From NCBI GenBank assembly GCA_945952315.1, contig CAMFIE010000012.1, positions 1-64,000 of the forward strand: a stretch of DNA of 64,000 nucleotides. Direction: 5' to 3'. The notes under the pieces were generated by a model. That model was not told the origin of the DNA and made no database searches. It saw only the letters and a program-made list of their open reading frames with translations. Positions 43,594 through 52,628 of the stretch are shown piece after piece. Origin of the DNA: an uncultured Rhizobium sp. (GTDB lineage Bacteria > Pseudomonadota > Alphaproteobacteria > Rhizobiales > Rhizobiaceae). Every line of letters begins with the position of its first letter. The first letter of the stretch is position 1. A program made the position numbers and the translations under genes.

Positions 43594-44610
43594 ATGCGGC
43601 CACCCTTCCCTCTCAAGGAAATCGCGCTTCAGTCCGGGCTCAGCCTTGCGACGATAGACCGGGCTCTGCACGGGCGCAGCCATGTGGCCAAGGCGACGCA
43701 GATCCGGATCGAGACCGCGATTGCCGAGCTGGAGCAGCAATATGCACAGGCGCGGATCGCCGGGCGGCGGCTTGTCATCGATGTGGTGATGGAAACGCCG
43801 CAGCGTTTTTCAAACGCGGTGCGCCTCGCCTTCGAGGCGGAGCTGCCGGGCTTGCGGCCCGCCACGCTATCCGCCCGTTTTCATGTGGCCGAAACCTTCG
43901 CGGAGCGGGAACTCCTCTCCATCCTTCGAACCATAAAGCGACGCGGCAGCCATGGTCTGGTGCTGAAAGTGCCCTCGACGCCTGCCATGGCAGCAATCGC
44001 GGCGGAACTGATGGAAAGCGGCATTCCGGTCGTCACGCTTGTGACCGACCTGCCGGCATCGGTACGCAGCGGCTATGTGGGCATGGATAACCGGGCTGCC
44101 GGCAAAACCGCCGCCTATCTCCTTGCCCGCATGGCCGGGCCGGGCCCGGGCAAGGTGCTGCTGACGCTGTCGAGCGCCCGCTTTTCCGGTGAGGAAGAGC
44201 GCGAGCGCGGTTTTCGCGAGGCCCTTCAGCAGGATGCATCCCATCTCGAGCCGATCACCGTTTCGGAAGGGTTTGGCGTTGACCGCACCACCGAAACGCT
44301 GGTTCACCGCGCGCTTGCAACCCACCCCGATATTCGCGCTGTCTATTCCATCGGTGGCGGAAACCGCGCCATTCTGAGGGCTTTTGCGGCGGAGAAACGC
44401 AGGCTCGATGTCTTCGCGGCCCATGATCTCGACGCCGACAACCGGGCGCTGCTGGCGAAGGGGCTGCTTACCTTCGTTATCCATCACGACCTCCGGCAGG
44501 ATGCGCGCAATGCCTGCCAGATGATGATGGCCCATCACCGCATGCTGCCAAAGGACTTCCGAATTGCCCCTTCGCGGGTCGCCATCGCAACGCCGCATGA
44601 GGGGGTGTGA
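43594..44610 (+). CDS. LacI family transcriptional regulator
   Basis: 338 aa. N-terminal LacI-type helix-turn-helix (PLKEIALQSGLSLATIDRALHGRSHVAKATQIRIETAI) and a periplasmic-binding-like sugar/effector domain (VDVVMETP, GYVGMDNRAAGKTAAYLLA, AVYSIGGGNRAILRAF). It resembles the branch whose effectors are polyols and sugars. It is divergent from the PhyH/SDR unit (96-bp gap), which is the likely regulon, although no clear palindromic operator was seen in the gap. Confidence 0.88.
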   Translation: MRPPFPLKEIALQSGLSLATIDRALHGRSHVAKATQIRIETAIAELEQQYAQARIAGRRLVIDVVMETPQRFSNAVRLAFEAELPGLRPATLSARFHVAETFAERELLSILRTIKRRGSHGLVLKVPSTPAMAAIAAELMESGIPVVTLVTDLPASVRSGYVGMDNRAAGKTAAYLLARMAGPGPGKVLLTLSSARFSGEEERERGFREALQQDASHLEPITVSEGFGVDRTTETLVHRALATHPDIRAVYSIGGGNRAILRAFAAEKRRLDVFAAHDLDADNRALLAKGLLTFVIHHDLRQDARNACQMMMAHHRMLPKDFRIAPSRVAIATPHEGV

Positions 44611-44635
44611 AGCCACGCGTTCTGAGGAAAGAAGA

Positions 44636-45184
44636 TCAGTTGCACTCTATGCCATATTCGGCGATGAACTGTTCCAGCTCTTCCCGAGGTCCGGCCATCA
44701 GCGCAGGGCAAGCCGAAAAATTGCCCTTGAGCTTGCCGTTTTCCATATACATCCAGTCAAAGATGTCGGCCCTGCCGAAGGCAATGACCTGGTTTACAGA
44801 CACATGACGGATATCTTCCGGCGTGTTTGAAATTCGCGCGGTAAAGCCTTTCGGCGTGCGGGTAACGTCGGTCAGCCAGAAATATTCGACGATTGCCGTC
44901 TCGTTCTTGCCTGTCAGACGATAGCCGTCGCCATCATCCAGAATACCGACCTTCACCGCATAATTGTCGGTACCGGGTGGCGGATTGTCGAGCTTCTTCA
45001 GAAACCCGTCGAGCCCGGCCGAGGCCTTGTAGGCAGCCCGACGCATCGCCGGATCCTCGGATTTCACAATATAGGTTTTGTCGCCGCTGTTTCCTGCGGA
45101 AGCAAAGGACGGCCATAGTTCGAACCGAACGACAGCTGCAGCCGTGGCGCATATGACTATGCCTGTCATGAGAAATGTGCGCAT
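44636..45184 (-). CDS. DUF2314 domain protein, membrane-anchored or secreted
   Basis: 182 aa. N-terminal hydrophobic segment MRTFLMTGIVICATAAAVVRF (signal or anchor). The C-terminal half carries the DUF2314 pattern (YAVKVGILDDGDGYRLTGKNETAIVEYFWLTDVTRTPKGFTARISNTPEDIRHVSVNQVIAFGRADIFDWMYMENGKLKGNFSACPAL). The family function is unknown. It is convergent with the LacI gene and single. Confidence 0.85.
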   Translation of the reverse strand: MRTFLMTGIVICATAAAVVRFELWPSFASAGNSGDKTYIVKSEDPAMRRAAYKASAGLDGFLKKLDNPPPGTDNYAVKVGILDDGDGYRLTGKNETAIVEYFWLTDVTRTPKGFTARISNTPEDIRHVSVNQVIAFGRADIFDWMYMENGKLKGNFSACPALMAGPREELEQFIAEYGIECN

Positions 45185-45336
45185 TCCTGTCTCCTCTTCG
45201 CTGCGACAGGCGGCATTCAGTCTTCAAGGACACGGGAAGTCAACGAAAGGACGCTCCCACTTCAGAATGCACTGAATGCAACCTTAATGGACGAAGGCGT
45301 TATTCCCCTCGGTCAGCGACCTGCGATGGCTATCGC

Positions 45337-45921
45337 TCAACCCTTGTGGCCGATGGTGCGGGCAAGCATGCGGTAGAAAATGTCTTGACCCGGCATCACG
45401 CCACCCGGCAGGCAGCCGCCATCCAGTTTCAACAACGCAAAGCCGTGGACCAGAGACCAGACGGAAAGCTCAATCTCTTCTTCCGGCATGCCCTTCGTTG
45501 AAAACGGAAGGCAGGCGTTACGAAGGATGTCATAGGATCGGCTGCTTGCGATCTGGAAGGCCGGATCATCGCGGCGCACCGCCTCTTCCACGAACATCAG
45601 CTGAAACAGGCCCGCATGACGGCGGGCAAATTCGAGATAACCGGAACAGACAGCGGCGAGCGCGTCGAATGCATCCGTCTTTCCCGCCGCCTGATCGATA
45701 TGGTCGCTGAAGAGCCGGTGCGCATGCGTGGCCATCGCCGTCAGCAGCCCGGAGAGCCCGTCGAAATGATGGGCGGGCGCGGCGTGTGAAACGCCCGCCT
45801 CCGCTGCGATGCGCCGCAGCGTGACCCCTTGCATGCCGTGCTCCTCCAGCAGCCTGAGGCCGATCTGTACGAGCCGGTCGGCAAGCGACGCGGAAGGGGT
45901 TTGTGCTTTTTCTGGTTCCAT
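45337..45921 (-). CDS. TetR family transcriptional regulator
   Basis: 194 aa from the ATG at 45921. HTH in VTLRRIAAEAGVSHAAPAHHFDGLSGLLTAMATH, close to TetR proteins with a TetR_C_33-like C-terminal domain (WSLVHGFALLKLDGG). The start at 45921 is preferred over an ATG at 45978 because a minus-strand promoter (TTGACA, 17 bp, GATAAC) would begin transcription near 45960. It is divergent from the DUF2306 gene and the gap holds two matching 15-bp palindromes, the likely operators. Confidence 0.88.
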   Translation of the reverse strand: MEPEKAQTPSASLADRLVQIGLRLLEEHGMQGVTLRRIAAEAGVSHAAPAHHFDGLSGLLTAMATHAHRLFSDHIDQAAGKTDAFDALAAVCSGYLEFARRHAGLFQLMFVEEAVRRDDPAFQIASSRSYDILRNACLPFSTKGMPEEEIELSVWSLVHGFALLKLDGGCLPGGVMPGQDIFYRMLARTIGHKG

Positions 45922-45942
45922 TCTCCTGTCTTGCAACAGCCA

Positions 45943-45993
45943 CTTGACACTGTCAAGCCAGCTGTTATCCATAGGCAACTTTACACTGTCAAG
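45943..45993. promoter_or_regulatory. Two TetR-type operator sites in a divergent promoter
   Basis: Site 1 (45943-45957) is the perfect palindrome cttgaca-c-tgtcaag. Site 2 (45979-45993) is ctttaca-c-tgtcaag, one mismatch from it. Centres are 36 bp apart. Both include TTGACA/TGTCAA, which can serve as -35 elements for the two divergent genes (for tetR: TTGACA, 17-bp spacer, GATAAC). Binding by the adjacent TetR protein is inferred. Confidence 0.7.
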
Positions 45994-46009
45994 TTAGAAG
46001 GATTTCACA

Positions 46010-46663
46010 ATGGCCCTCCCCGCCTGGTCGATCTGGTTCTTTCGTATCTCGTGTCTTGTGGTGGCGCTGGCTGTGTTGCGAGTTCTGATGGCGCCATTGG
46101 CGCTGGTGATGCCGGATATTGCCTACTACTTCCCGGAAAGAAGCGTTGCGGCGAGCCTCCACATCATCGGCGGGCCGCTGGCGCTTGCCCTTGCCCCCTT
46201 CCAGCTTTCCGAAAGCCTGCGCCGCCGCTACACCCGGCTGCATCGCCTGTCGGGTTATGTCTATGGCCTTGCCATTCTTCTGGCGGGCTTCGGATCGCTG
46301 ATCATGCTGCCACATTTCCGCGGGGCTCTGTCTTCGGCCACAGGCTTTGCGGTGCTCGGCCTGCTCTGGATCACCTTCACGGCCCGCGGCATCTGGTTTG
46401 CGGTTCAGAAGAACATCGTCCAGCATCGTCGCTACATGCTGCGTTCGGTTGCGCTCACCTTTGCCGCTGTGACCCTCCGCATCATGATGATCCCGCTGAT
46501 CGCAAGCGGCTGGACGTCTACCGAAACCTACCTGATCACGGCCTGGGCTTCCTGGATGATCAATCTTGCCTTCGTCGAATTCATCCTCCTCCGAAACACG
46601 GGACATGCCGGAGTTTTCCGGATGGCTTCGGATGGAAACATCTCGAAAACACCGGTTCCTTGA
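46010..46663 (+). CDS. DUF2306 membrane protein
   Basis: 217 aa with about six membrane helices. DUF2306 pattern: HIIGGPLALALAPFQLSESLRRRYTRLHRLSGYVYGLAILLAGFGSL, then QKNIVQHRRYMLRSVALTFAAVTLRI. Conserved His residues in these helices (HRLSGY, QHRRYM) suggest heme or metal binding, but the function is unknown. AGAAGGA precedes the ATG. It is controlled, probably repressed, by the divergent TetR. Confidence 0.85.
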   Translation: MALPAWSIWFFRISCLVVALAVLRVLMAPLALVMPDIAYYFPERSVAASLHIIGGPLALALAPFQLSESLRRRYTRLHRLSGYVYGLAILLAGFGSLIMLPHFRGALSSATGFAVLGLLWITFTARGIWFAVQKNIVQHRRYMLRSVALTFAAVTLRIMMIPLIASGWTSTETYLITAWASWMINLAFVEFILLRNTGHAGVFRMASDGNISKTPVP

Positions 46664-47020
46664 AATCGAGCAGGTTCCCGAAATCGGCAATCGACCGAAC
46701 AGGCTGCGCTCGCCGATCGGTCGAAGGTTGCGCCGTCTGATCTCCAGGTCAATGTCACAGATCAGCCTGTGTCCCGCCCGGCCACCGCTCACTCCTGTCT
46801 GCGCACCGAGCCCATCCGGACCTGCGGGCTTCTTGCCCGCGACCCAGGTCTGCATCGTGGCGCGATGGATCCCTGATTGCGTCGAAATCGAATTGCCGCT
46901 CATTGCCCCTGCCCCTCTTCGCTCGGAAGGATGATGGGACAAGCCATAAGGCGCGCTGCTCCACCGCGCTGTGACGCTTGGCACAGGCAGGGGCCGGGCA
47001 ATACGGTTTCAATGCAGACG
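46664..47020. other. Gene-free 357-bp stretch between DUF2306 gene and phnM
   Basis: Open frames exist on both strands here, but none has a recognisable domain. The minus-strand one, beginning near 46903, would have to run through the whole DUF2306 gene. No terminator-like hairpin with a T run was seen. I see no supportable feature; a decayed fragment is possible. Confidence 0.5.
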
Positions 47021-48160
47021 TCAGGCCCGTCTTTCGCCATCGCGATAGACGGCTTTGATCAGCGGGATGGAGCCGAGTTGTTCGACACGAAGGAGATCGG
47101 CTTTCTTGCCGGCAGCGATTTCCCCGCGATCTGCAAGGCCCACGGTTTTTGCAGGCGTTGCCGAAACCAGCGCAATGGCCTCCGGCAGGCTCACGCCGAT
47201 GTCGAGCGCGGGCAATGTGAAGGCCGCGTGCAGGAGGCTTGCCGGCACATAATCGGACGAAAGCACATCGAGCACGCCTGCAGCGGCGAGATCACGTGCG
47301 GCGATATTGCCGGAATGGGATTTGCCGCGCACGATGTTGGGTGCGCCCATCAACACGCTGAGACCTGCCTTGTGAGAGGCTTCGGCAGCCTCGAGACTGG
47401 TGGGAAATTCCGCCAGCGCCACACCGAGCGAAATGGATTCCTCCACATGCGCCTCGGTCGCGTCATCATGGCTTGCAACAGAAATGCCATTCTGGCGAGC
47501 GTGCTCGGCAAGTACAGCCCGGTGACGGGCGGAATGGGTGGCCGAATCGTGCAGCCGCTTTTCCACGAAGGCCGCGAATTCGGCATCGCTCAAGCCGGCC
47601 TTTTTCTTGTAGTAGAGCGTGTATTGCTCCATCGTCTGGAACTGGCGCTGGCCGGGGGCATGATCCATCAGCGAAATCAGCCGCACGGCATCGTCTTCAC
47701 GGAAGGCTTCGAAATGGTCGAGCATGTCCGGTGAGGAGACTTCGCAACGCAAGTGCAGGAAGTGCTCGGCCCGCAGCCGCCCCTGGGCCGCCGCTTCAGC
47801 CAGCGCGTCGGCCATCGCCCGCATTTCGCCGGTCCTGAAACCGTTGCTTTCGTCCGACCCCATGCGCAGGCAGTCGAAAACGGTGGTAATGCCCGCCGTC
47901 GCGATCTGTGCATCATGGGCCTGTATGGCCGCGGTCATGTCCCAGCGCACACCCGGGCGCGGCGAATAATGCGCTTCCAGATGGTCGGTATGCAATTCCA
48001 CCAGACCGGGCAGCAGATAGTCACCCTGCAGGTCTTCGCCGAGCCGGGACGGGCCGGGATCGATCGCCGCAATCTCGCCGTCGCGGACAAGCAGTGACCC
48101 GTGGATGATCTCGTGACGCAGCACGATACGGGCGTTGGAGAAGAGGGTTTCGCGGGACAT
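47021..48160 (-). CDS. phnM: Alpha-D-ribose 1-methylphosphonate 5-triphosphate diphosphatase
   Basis: 379 aa, amidohydrolase superfamily. LPGLVELHTDHLEAHYSPRPGVRW (metal site HTDH), then IASHDDATEAHV-like segment (here VASHDDATEAHVEES), HSGNIAARDLAAAGVLDVLSSDYVP and ATPAKTVGLADRGEIAAGKKADLL. PhnM removes diphosphate from the ribose-triphosphate intermediate of the C-P lyase pathway, before PhnJ. It lies 15 bp after the second permease gene as the last gene of the phnC-D-E-E-M unit. Confidence 0.95.
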   Translation of the reverse strand: MSRETLFSNARIVLRHEIIHGSLLVRDGEIAAIDPGPSRLGEDLQGDYLLPGLVELHTDHLEAHYSPRPGVRWDMTAAIQAHDAQIATAGITTVFDCLRMGSDESNGFRTGEMRAMADALAEAAAQGRLRAEHFLHLRCEVSSPDMLDHFEAFREDDAVRLISLMDHAPGQRQFQTMEQYTLYYKKKAGLSDAEFAAFVEKRLHDSATHSARHRAVLAEHARQNGISVASHDDATEAHVEESISLGVALAEFPTSLEAAEASHKAGLSVLMGAPNIVRGKSHSGNIAARDLAAAGVLDVLSSDYVPASLLHAAFTLPALDIGVSLPEAIALVSATPAKTVGLADRGEIAAGKKADLLRVEQLGSIPLIKAVYRDGERRA

Positions 48161-48175
48161 GGCCAGGCTTTCGGT

Positions 48176-49687
48176 TCAGGCGTTGACGCGGCCGATCAGG
48201 CGACTGCGCAGCGCATTGGAAAGGGAATCAAAGATGAAAACGACAAGAAGAAGAAGAAGCACCATGTAGGCGACATTCGCCCAGTTCGAATTGGTGCGGA
48301 TCGCTTCCCAGAGCTTGAGGCCGATACCGCCTGCGCCGACCGCACCGATGATGGTGGCCGATCGCGTGTTGCTTTCCCAGAAATAGAGCGTCTGGCTGGC
48401 AAAAACCGGCAGGACCTGTGGCAGGATACCATAGCGCTGGACCGAAAGCGGCGAGGCTCCGAGCGAGCGCACGCCTTCGCGCTGGCGGTCGTCTATGTTT
48501 TCGAGCGCTTCGGAAAACAGCTTTCCAAGCGTGCCGGTATCGGTGAAGAAGATCGCGGCCATGCCCGCCAGTGGCCCGGGCCCGAAGGCGCGGGTGAAGA
48601 ACAGCGCCCAGATGAACATGTCGACCGAGCGCAGGAAATCGAACAGACGCTTGGTCCCCTGGTTCAGAACGCGGCTTGCGGTAATCGTGCGCGCAGCAAG
48701 AAAGGCAAGTGGAAAGGCAAGCAGCGCAGCAAAGAGCGTGCCGGCAAATGCCATCACGATGGTCTGCAACAGCTTTGTCCAGACATCGAGATGCTGCCAT
48801 TCGGCGTTGTAGCATATATTGTTCCAGGCAAGCGCAAGATTGGAGCGGGACGGATCGATCCGGTCGCCCGAAAGCACCAGACGCCAAACTTCGGAATAGG
48901 GCTTTCCGAAAAAGGGAGATTGGGTATCGAACAGGAAATTGGCCCAGCCGAAAAAGCGATTGCGCACGCTGATCCGGTCGCCAGACACCTCTGCCCAGCC
49001 GGCAAGTCCAAAGGAAAGCACGATCTTTTCACCGGCCCGCTTCTGCTCCGCCCAGCCCGGAAGCGACCCGATGGGCTCGGCCCGGCCGTCTGCCAGCCGG
49101 ATCGAAACCACCTCATCCCCGTTTTTCACATCGACCTGTGATGGCGTGATCGCAAGCGAGGCCGCACCGGAGAGCATCACTGCTGCGCGGGTGATTACAG
49201 TCTCTACTTTTTCCTGCGGGGCAGCGGGTGCTGCATCCCCTGCCATCGGCGCCGCATCGGGGCTCATGAAGTTGAAGCTGCTGGTTTTGGCAGGTGTCGC
49301 GGCGGGAGCCGTCGTGCGGGCTGCGGCTGCGGCTGCGGGCTTTTCCGGGCTGCGAACCGCCGTTTCCAGCCGCACCCAGTCGGGCTTCGGGTCCTTGCCC
49401 AGCGGTCCGCGACCATAGCTGAGCGTCATGGCGCCATCGGGAGCGATGCGGAATTCGGGGCGGATCTCGTAGCTCACCCAGCTTGCAAGATAGGTTCCGG
49501 CAATTGGCCAGTTGGCAGCGGCAAGGATGGAGCCGATCGAAAAGAACCACCAGCTGGCGACGAGATAGACAAAGAGACCACAAAGGAGAAGCGGCAGGCG
49601 GCGGGCGCGGTTTGCCGCAATCCGCAAGGTATCGGAATGCCGCTCGGCAAGCTCTTCCAGGGCAGAGAGGGCGGGAACAGCACTCAT
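48176..49687 (-). CDS. phnE: Phosphonate ABC transporter permease PhnE with large periplasmic insert
   Basis: 503 aa, about twice the usual 260-280. After a first membrane helix (about 31-55) comes a roughly 230-residue region (66-300) with an Ala/Pro-rich linker (113-160) and a beta-rich part. The normal PhnE permease core follows (TKLLQTIVMAFAGTLFAALLAFPLAFLAAR, RSVDMFIWALFFTRAFGPGPLAGMAAI, GAVGAGGIGLKLWEAI). The core has the EAA-type loop near LGASPLSVQRYGILPQVLP. It is paired with a second, normal-length PhnE 12 bp upstream. The insert may contact the binding protein; its role is unknown. Confidence 0.9.
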   Translation of the reverse strand: MSAVPALSALEELAERHSDTLRIAANRARRLPLLLCGLFVYLVASWWFFSIGSILAAANWPIAGTYLASWVSYEIRPEFRIAPDGAMTLSYGRGPLGKDPKPDWVRLETAVRSPEKPAAAAAARTTAPAATPAKTSSFNFMSPDAAPMAGDAAPAAPQEKVETVITRAAVMLSGAASLAITPSQVDVKNGDEVVSIRLADGRAEPIGSLPGWAEQKRAGEKIVLSFGLAGWAEVSGDRISVRNRFFGWANFLFDTQSPFFGKPYSEVWRLVLSGDRIDPSRSNLALAWNNICYNAEWQHLDVWTKLLQTIVMAFAGTLFAALLAFPLAFLAARTITASRVLNQGTKRLFDFLRSVDMFIWALFFTRAFGPGPLAGMAAIFFTDTGTLGKLFSEALENIDDRQREGVRSLGASPLSVQRYGILPQVLPVFASQTLYFWESNTRSATIIGAVGAGGIGLKLWEAIRTNSNWANVAYMVLLLLLVVFIFDSLSNALRSRLIGRVNA

Positions 49688-49699
49688 GGCAATCGATCC

Positions 49700-50665
49700 T
49701 CAGGCGGGGTGAAAGGCGCGTTCATCGGCGAGCCGCCGCCGCAGGCTGGCAGAGAGCTGATCGACACCGATGATGGTGACCAGCAGCAGGAAGACGATGG
49801 CGAGTGTCTTTGCCTCGTGGTTCTGGCTGATCGACAGGCGCAACAATTCTCCGATACCGCCGCCACCGACCGCGCCAATGATGGTGGAGGCACGGACATT
49901 GATTTCGAGGCGAAGCAGGACATAGCTCATCAGGTTCGGCAGGATTTGCGGCAGTACGCCGAACCGCACCCGCTCGATCCAGCGTGCACCCGTGGCCCTC
50001 AGGCCCTCATCGGCCTTCATGTCCGCGTTCTCGATCACTTCATAGAACAGCTTGCCCAGCGCACCGACCGTATGCAGCGAGACCGCAGCAATGGCCGGCA
50101 GCGGTCCAAGCGAGAGGATGGCAAGGAAGAAACCGGCAACCACCACTTCCGGAAAGGCCCGGAGGATTTCGAGAAAACGGCGCACACCGTTCCGGATCCA
50201 CGGGTTCGGCATCATGTTGCGCGCCGCAAGAAAGCTCAGGCAAAGGGCCGCGAGGGCTGCAATCACCGTCGAGAACAGGGCGATATTCAGCGTCTCGATC
50301 ATCTTGAACATGTATTCGGGAATGTAGAAGGACGACCAGACATAGTGGCGGCCTTCGGGATAATTGTATTCGAAGCTGCCGTTGTCATAGGGGGACGGGA
50401 GATCAAACAGCGCCCTTGCGATTTCCCAGCCATCCCGCGGCACCAGATCGCGGAAAAAATCGAAGAAATAGGGCAGCCGCTCGAAAAACTTGCCGGCATT
50501 GGTTTCATTCGCAAACCGCAACGAGGCGATGACGCAGGCCACGAGCAGGACGAGACCGAGCACCGAGTATAGCCGCTTGCGCCGGGTCATCTCGTTCCAG
50601 TGCCGCTCCACATCATGCGGGCGGCCGGGCGGCTCGCGGACTGGGTCTGGCAGATTGACCGGCAT
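49700..50665 (-). CDS. phnE: Phosphonate ABC transporter permease PhnE
   Basis: 321 aa. PhnE-type permease: six-helix core with TLNIALFSTVIAALAALCLSFLAARNMMP, RAFPEVVVAGFFLAILSLGPLPAIAAVSLHTVGALGKLFYEVIE, and the end GAVGGGGIGELLRLSIS. The start at the ATG at 50665 is preceded by AGGTCC; an upstream in-frame TTG adds two residues. It forms a heterodimer with the insert-bearing PhnE downstream. Confidence 0.92.
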   Translation of the reverse strand: MPVNLPDPVREPPGRPHDVERHWNEMTRRKRLYSVLGLVLLVACVIASLRFANETNAGKFFERLPYFFDFFRDLVPRDGWEIARALFDLPSPYDNGSFEYNYPEGRHYVWSSFYIPEYMFKMIETLNIALFSTVIAALAALCLSFLAARNMMPNPWIRNGVRRFLEILRAFPEVVVAGFFLAILSLGPLPAIAAVSLHTVGALGKLFYEVIENADMKADEGLRATGARWIERVRFGVLPQILPNLMSYVLLRLEINVRASTIIGAVGGGGIGELLRLSISQNHEAKTLAIVFLLLVTIIGVDQLSASLRRRLADERAFHPA

Positions 50666-50714
50666 GGACAAGGACCTGTGAACAGCGTTTTTGCAGCAAG
50701 GTTGCGGGGGCGGA

Positions 50715-50746
50715 AAACCGGCGGCCCCGGAAGGGACCGCCGGTTT
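50715..50746 (-). terminator. Intercistronic hairpin after phnD (attenuator)
   Basis: Stem aaaccggcgg / ccgccggttt (10 bp) with a 12-nt loop that can pair further (ccc/ggg). On the minus strand the stem is followed by TTTT. It lies between phnD and the first permease gene. Such hairpins after a binding-protein gene commonly reduce downstream expression and stabilise the upstream mRNA. Confidence 0.6.
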
Positions 50747-50762
50747 GGTTTAAAGGCCTTGA

Positions 50763-51668
50763 TCAGCCGCCAACCGTTGCCTTGCGGGCATCGATGATCG
50801 TCTTGTAGAAATCGACATTGGCATCGGTGAAGCCCTGGAAATCGCCGCCTTCGATGGCAGAGAAGCAGGCCGGATCGGATTTCGGCAGATCGACCATGAA
50901 CTGCTTGAACTTCGCCTTCATGTCCGCATCGAGCGTCTGGCGAACCACGAGCGGGCCATTCGGGATCATCGGCGAGCGCCACAGCTCGACGAGGTCATCC
51001 ATGTTGAGGATACCCTTGTCGACCATCTTCTTCAGGTTGCCGGATGTGTAGCCGGTCTTGAAATCGCCGACGCCGGAGCCGAAGGTGGTGCCCGCATCAA
51101 ACGTGCCCTTCAGCACTTCGAGCACCAGGTTTTCGTGACCGCCACCAAAGCCGGTCTCGCCGAAGAATTCCTTCACCGGCATGCCGATCTTTTCCGGCAG
51201 GGTGACGAGCGGGACGAGGTAGCCGGACGTGGAATCCGGATCGGCAAAGCCGAGCTTCTTGCCCTTCAGGTCTTCAACCTTGGTGAAGCCGGAATCCTTG
51301 CGGGCAACCATAAGCGAATAATAGCCCTTGGAGCCGTCGGTCTGCACCGTCGTCAGGATCGGCTCGACTGCATCGGCCTTGGCAAGATAGACCTTGGCGA
51401 AGGCGGAGGCGCCGAGTTCGGCATAATCCAGCGTCCCGCCGAGCAGCGCCTGAACAACGCCGTCATAATCGGCGGCCGGGAACAGCGATACCTTTTCGAC
51501 GCCGAGCACGGCCGGAAGCTTGTCGGCAAGGCACTGGTAGCTGCGCAGACGGTCGGCTTCGTTTTCGCCGCCCATGATCCCGATGCGGAATTCCTTGAGG
51601 TCTTCGGCACCGGCCGTGGCAGCAAGCGAAAGCAGCGAGACGGCTGCAAACAGGATGTTCTTCAACAT
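50763..51668 (-). CDS. phnD: Phosphonate ABC transporter periplasmic binding protein
   Basis: 301 aa. Signal peptide MLKNILFAAVSLLSLAATAGA, then the PhnD fold: EFRIGIMGGENEADRLRSYQCLADKL, YDGVVQALLGGTLDYAELGASAFAKVY, and KKLGFADPDSTSGYLVPLVTL. It binds phosphonates in the periplasm and delivers them to the PhnE pair. A 108-bp gap separates it from phnC, and a hairpin follows it. Confidence 0.94.
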   Translation of the reverse strand: MLKNILFAAVSLLSLAATAGAEDLKEFRIGIMGGENEADRLRSYQCLADKLPAVLGVEKVSLFPAADYDGVVQALLGGTLDYAELGASAFAKVYLAKADAVEPILTTVQTDGSKGYYSLMVARKDSGFTKVEDLKGKKLGFADPDSTSGYLVPLVTLPEKIGMPVKEFFGETGFGGGHENLVLEVLKGTFDAGTTFGSGVGDFKTGYTSGNLKKMVDKGILNMDDLVELWRSPMIPNGPLVVRQTLDADMKAKFKQFMVDLPKSDPACFSAIEGGDFQGFTDANVDFYKTIIDARKATVGG

Positions 51669-51776
51669 GGCAATAGGTCTCCCTCGTCCGGACGCGCCGG
51701 ATCGTGTGACGATTGAATTTTTCCAGTCTTGCCCTTCACGCCGGGCCAGCGATTGTCCGGTGCGGCCTGAAGAGGT

Positions 51777-52628
51777 TCAGAGGCCGGCCAGGAATATCGG
51801 TTCAGGCACAGGGGATGCCGGGGGCAGCGGCCCGGGGCCCGCGACCGGCTTCGAAAGGGTGATGGCGGTCGAGGTCATGCCTTCGTCAAGCGCCTCGTCG
51901 GTGCCGTAGATCGTGCGCACGGCAAGGCTGTCGAGATGCTCTGCGGCACCGTCAAAAACCACCCGGCCATCTGCCATGCCGATGATCCGCTGGCAATACT
52001 GGCGCGCGGTATCGAGCGTGTGAAGGTTGACGATCACGGTGATCCCGTCCCTCCGGTTGATGTCCTTGAGCGCATCCATGACGATGCGGGCGTTCAGCGG
52101 ATCGAGCGAGGCAATCGGTTCATCGGCAAGCAGCACTTGCGGCCGCTGCATCAGGGCGCGGGCGATGGCGACACGCTGCTGCTGGCCACCGGAAAGCGTG
52201 CCCGCAGGCTGCAGCGCGGAACGGTCGATGCCCAGCCGTTCGAGCGAGGAGATCGCCTCCAGCCGCTCTTCGCGGCTGAAGAGGCCGAGCACATTCATCA
52301 GCGCCGAGCGGCCATTCAGGCGGCCAAGCAGAACGTTGGTCAGCACATCGAGACGCGGCACCAGATTGAACTGCTGGAAGATCATCGCGCAATCCCGTTG
52401 CCAGTCCCTGAGGCCTGATCCGGCAAGCGTGCCGATGTTGCGATCGCCATAGCGGATCTCGCCGGCACTGACCGGCGCCAGCCGGTTCAGCATTCTGAGA
52501 AGGGTGGACTTGCCCGCCCCGGAGCGTCCGATAACCCCCACCATTTGCCCTTTCGGAATTTCGAGCGAGACGCCATCCACGGCGCGCTTGTGGCCGAAGC
52601 GGCAGGTGACATTCTTGAGCTGGAACAT
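51777..52628 (-). CDS. phnC: Phosphonate ABC transporter ATP-binding protein
   Basis: 283 aa. Walker [10 protein letters not shown], signature [16 protein letters not shown], Walker [14 protein letters not shown] and [17 protein letters not shown] (H-loop). PhnC hallmarks include [30 protein letters not shown]-terminal tail of about 30 residues (Pro/Ala-rich) follows the domain. The start at 52628 (MFQLKNV) removes a non-conserved extension. It begins the transport part of the phn locus, 158 bp after the acetyltransferase gene; that gap may contain an extra promoter. Confidence 0.93.
   Translation of the reverse strand: MFQLKNVTCRFGHKRAVDGVSLEIPKGQMVGVIGRSGAGKSTLLRMLNRLAPVSAGEIRYGDRNIGTLAGSGLRDWQRDCAMIFQQFNLVPRLDVLTNVLLGRLNGRSALMNVLGLFSREERLEAISSLERLGIDRSALQPAGTLSGGQQQRVAIARALMQRPQVLLADEPIASLDPLNARIVMDALKDINRRDGITVIVNLHTLDTARQYCQRIIGMADGRVVFDGAAEHLDSLAVRTIYGTDEALDEGMTSTAITLSKPVAGPGPLPPASPVPEPIFLAGL

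Noticed and set aside
45989..46984. 331-residue minus-strand frame across the DUF2306 gene and the gap beyond
   Set aside because: It overlaps fully with a better supported membrane protein gene and shows no recognisable domain in the gap.
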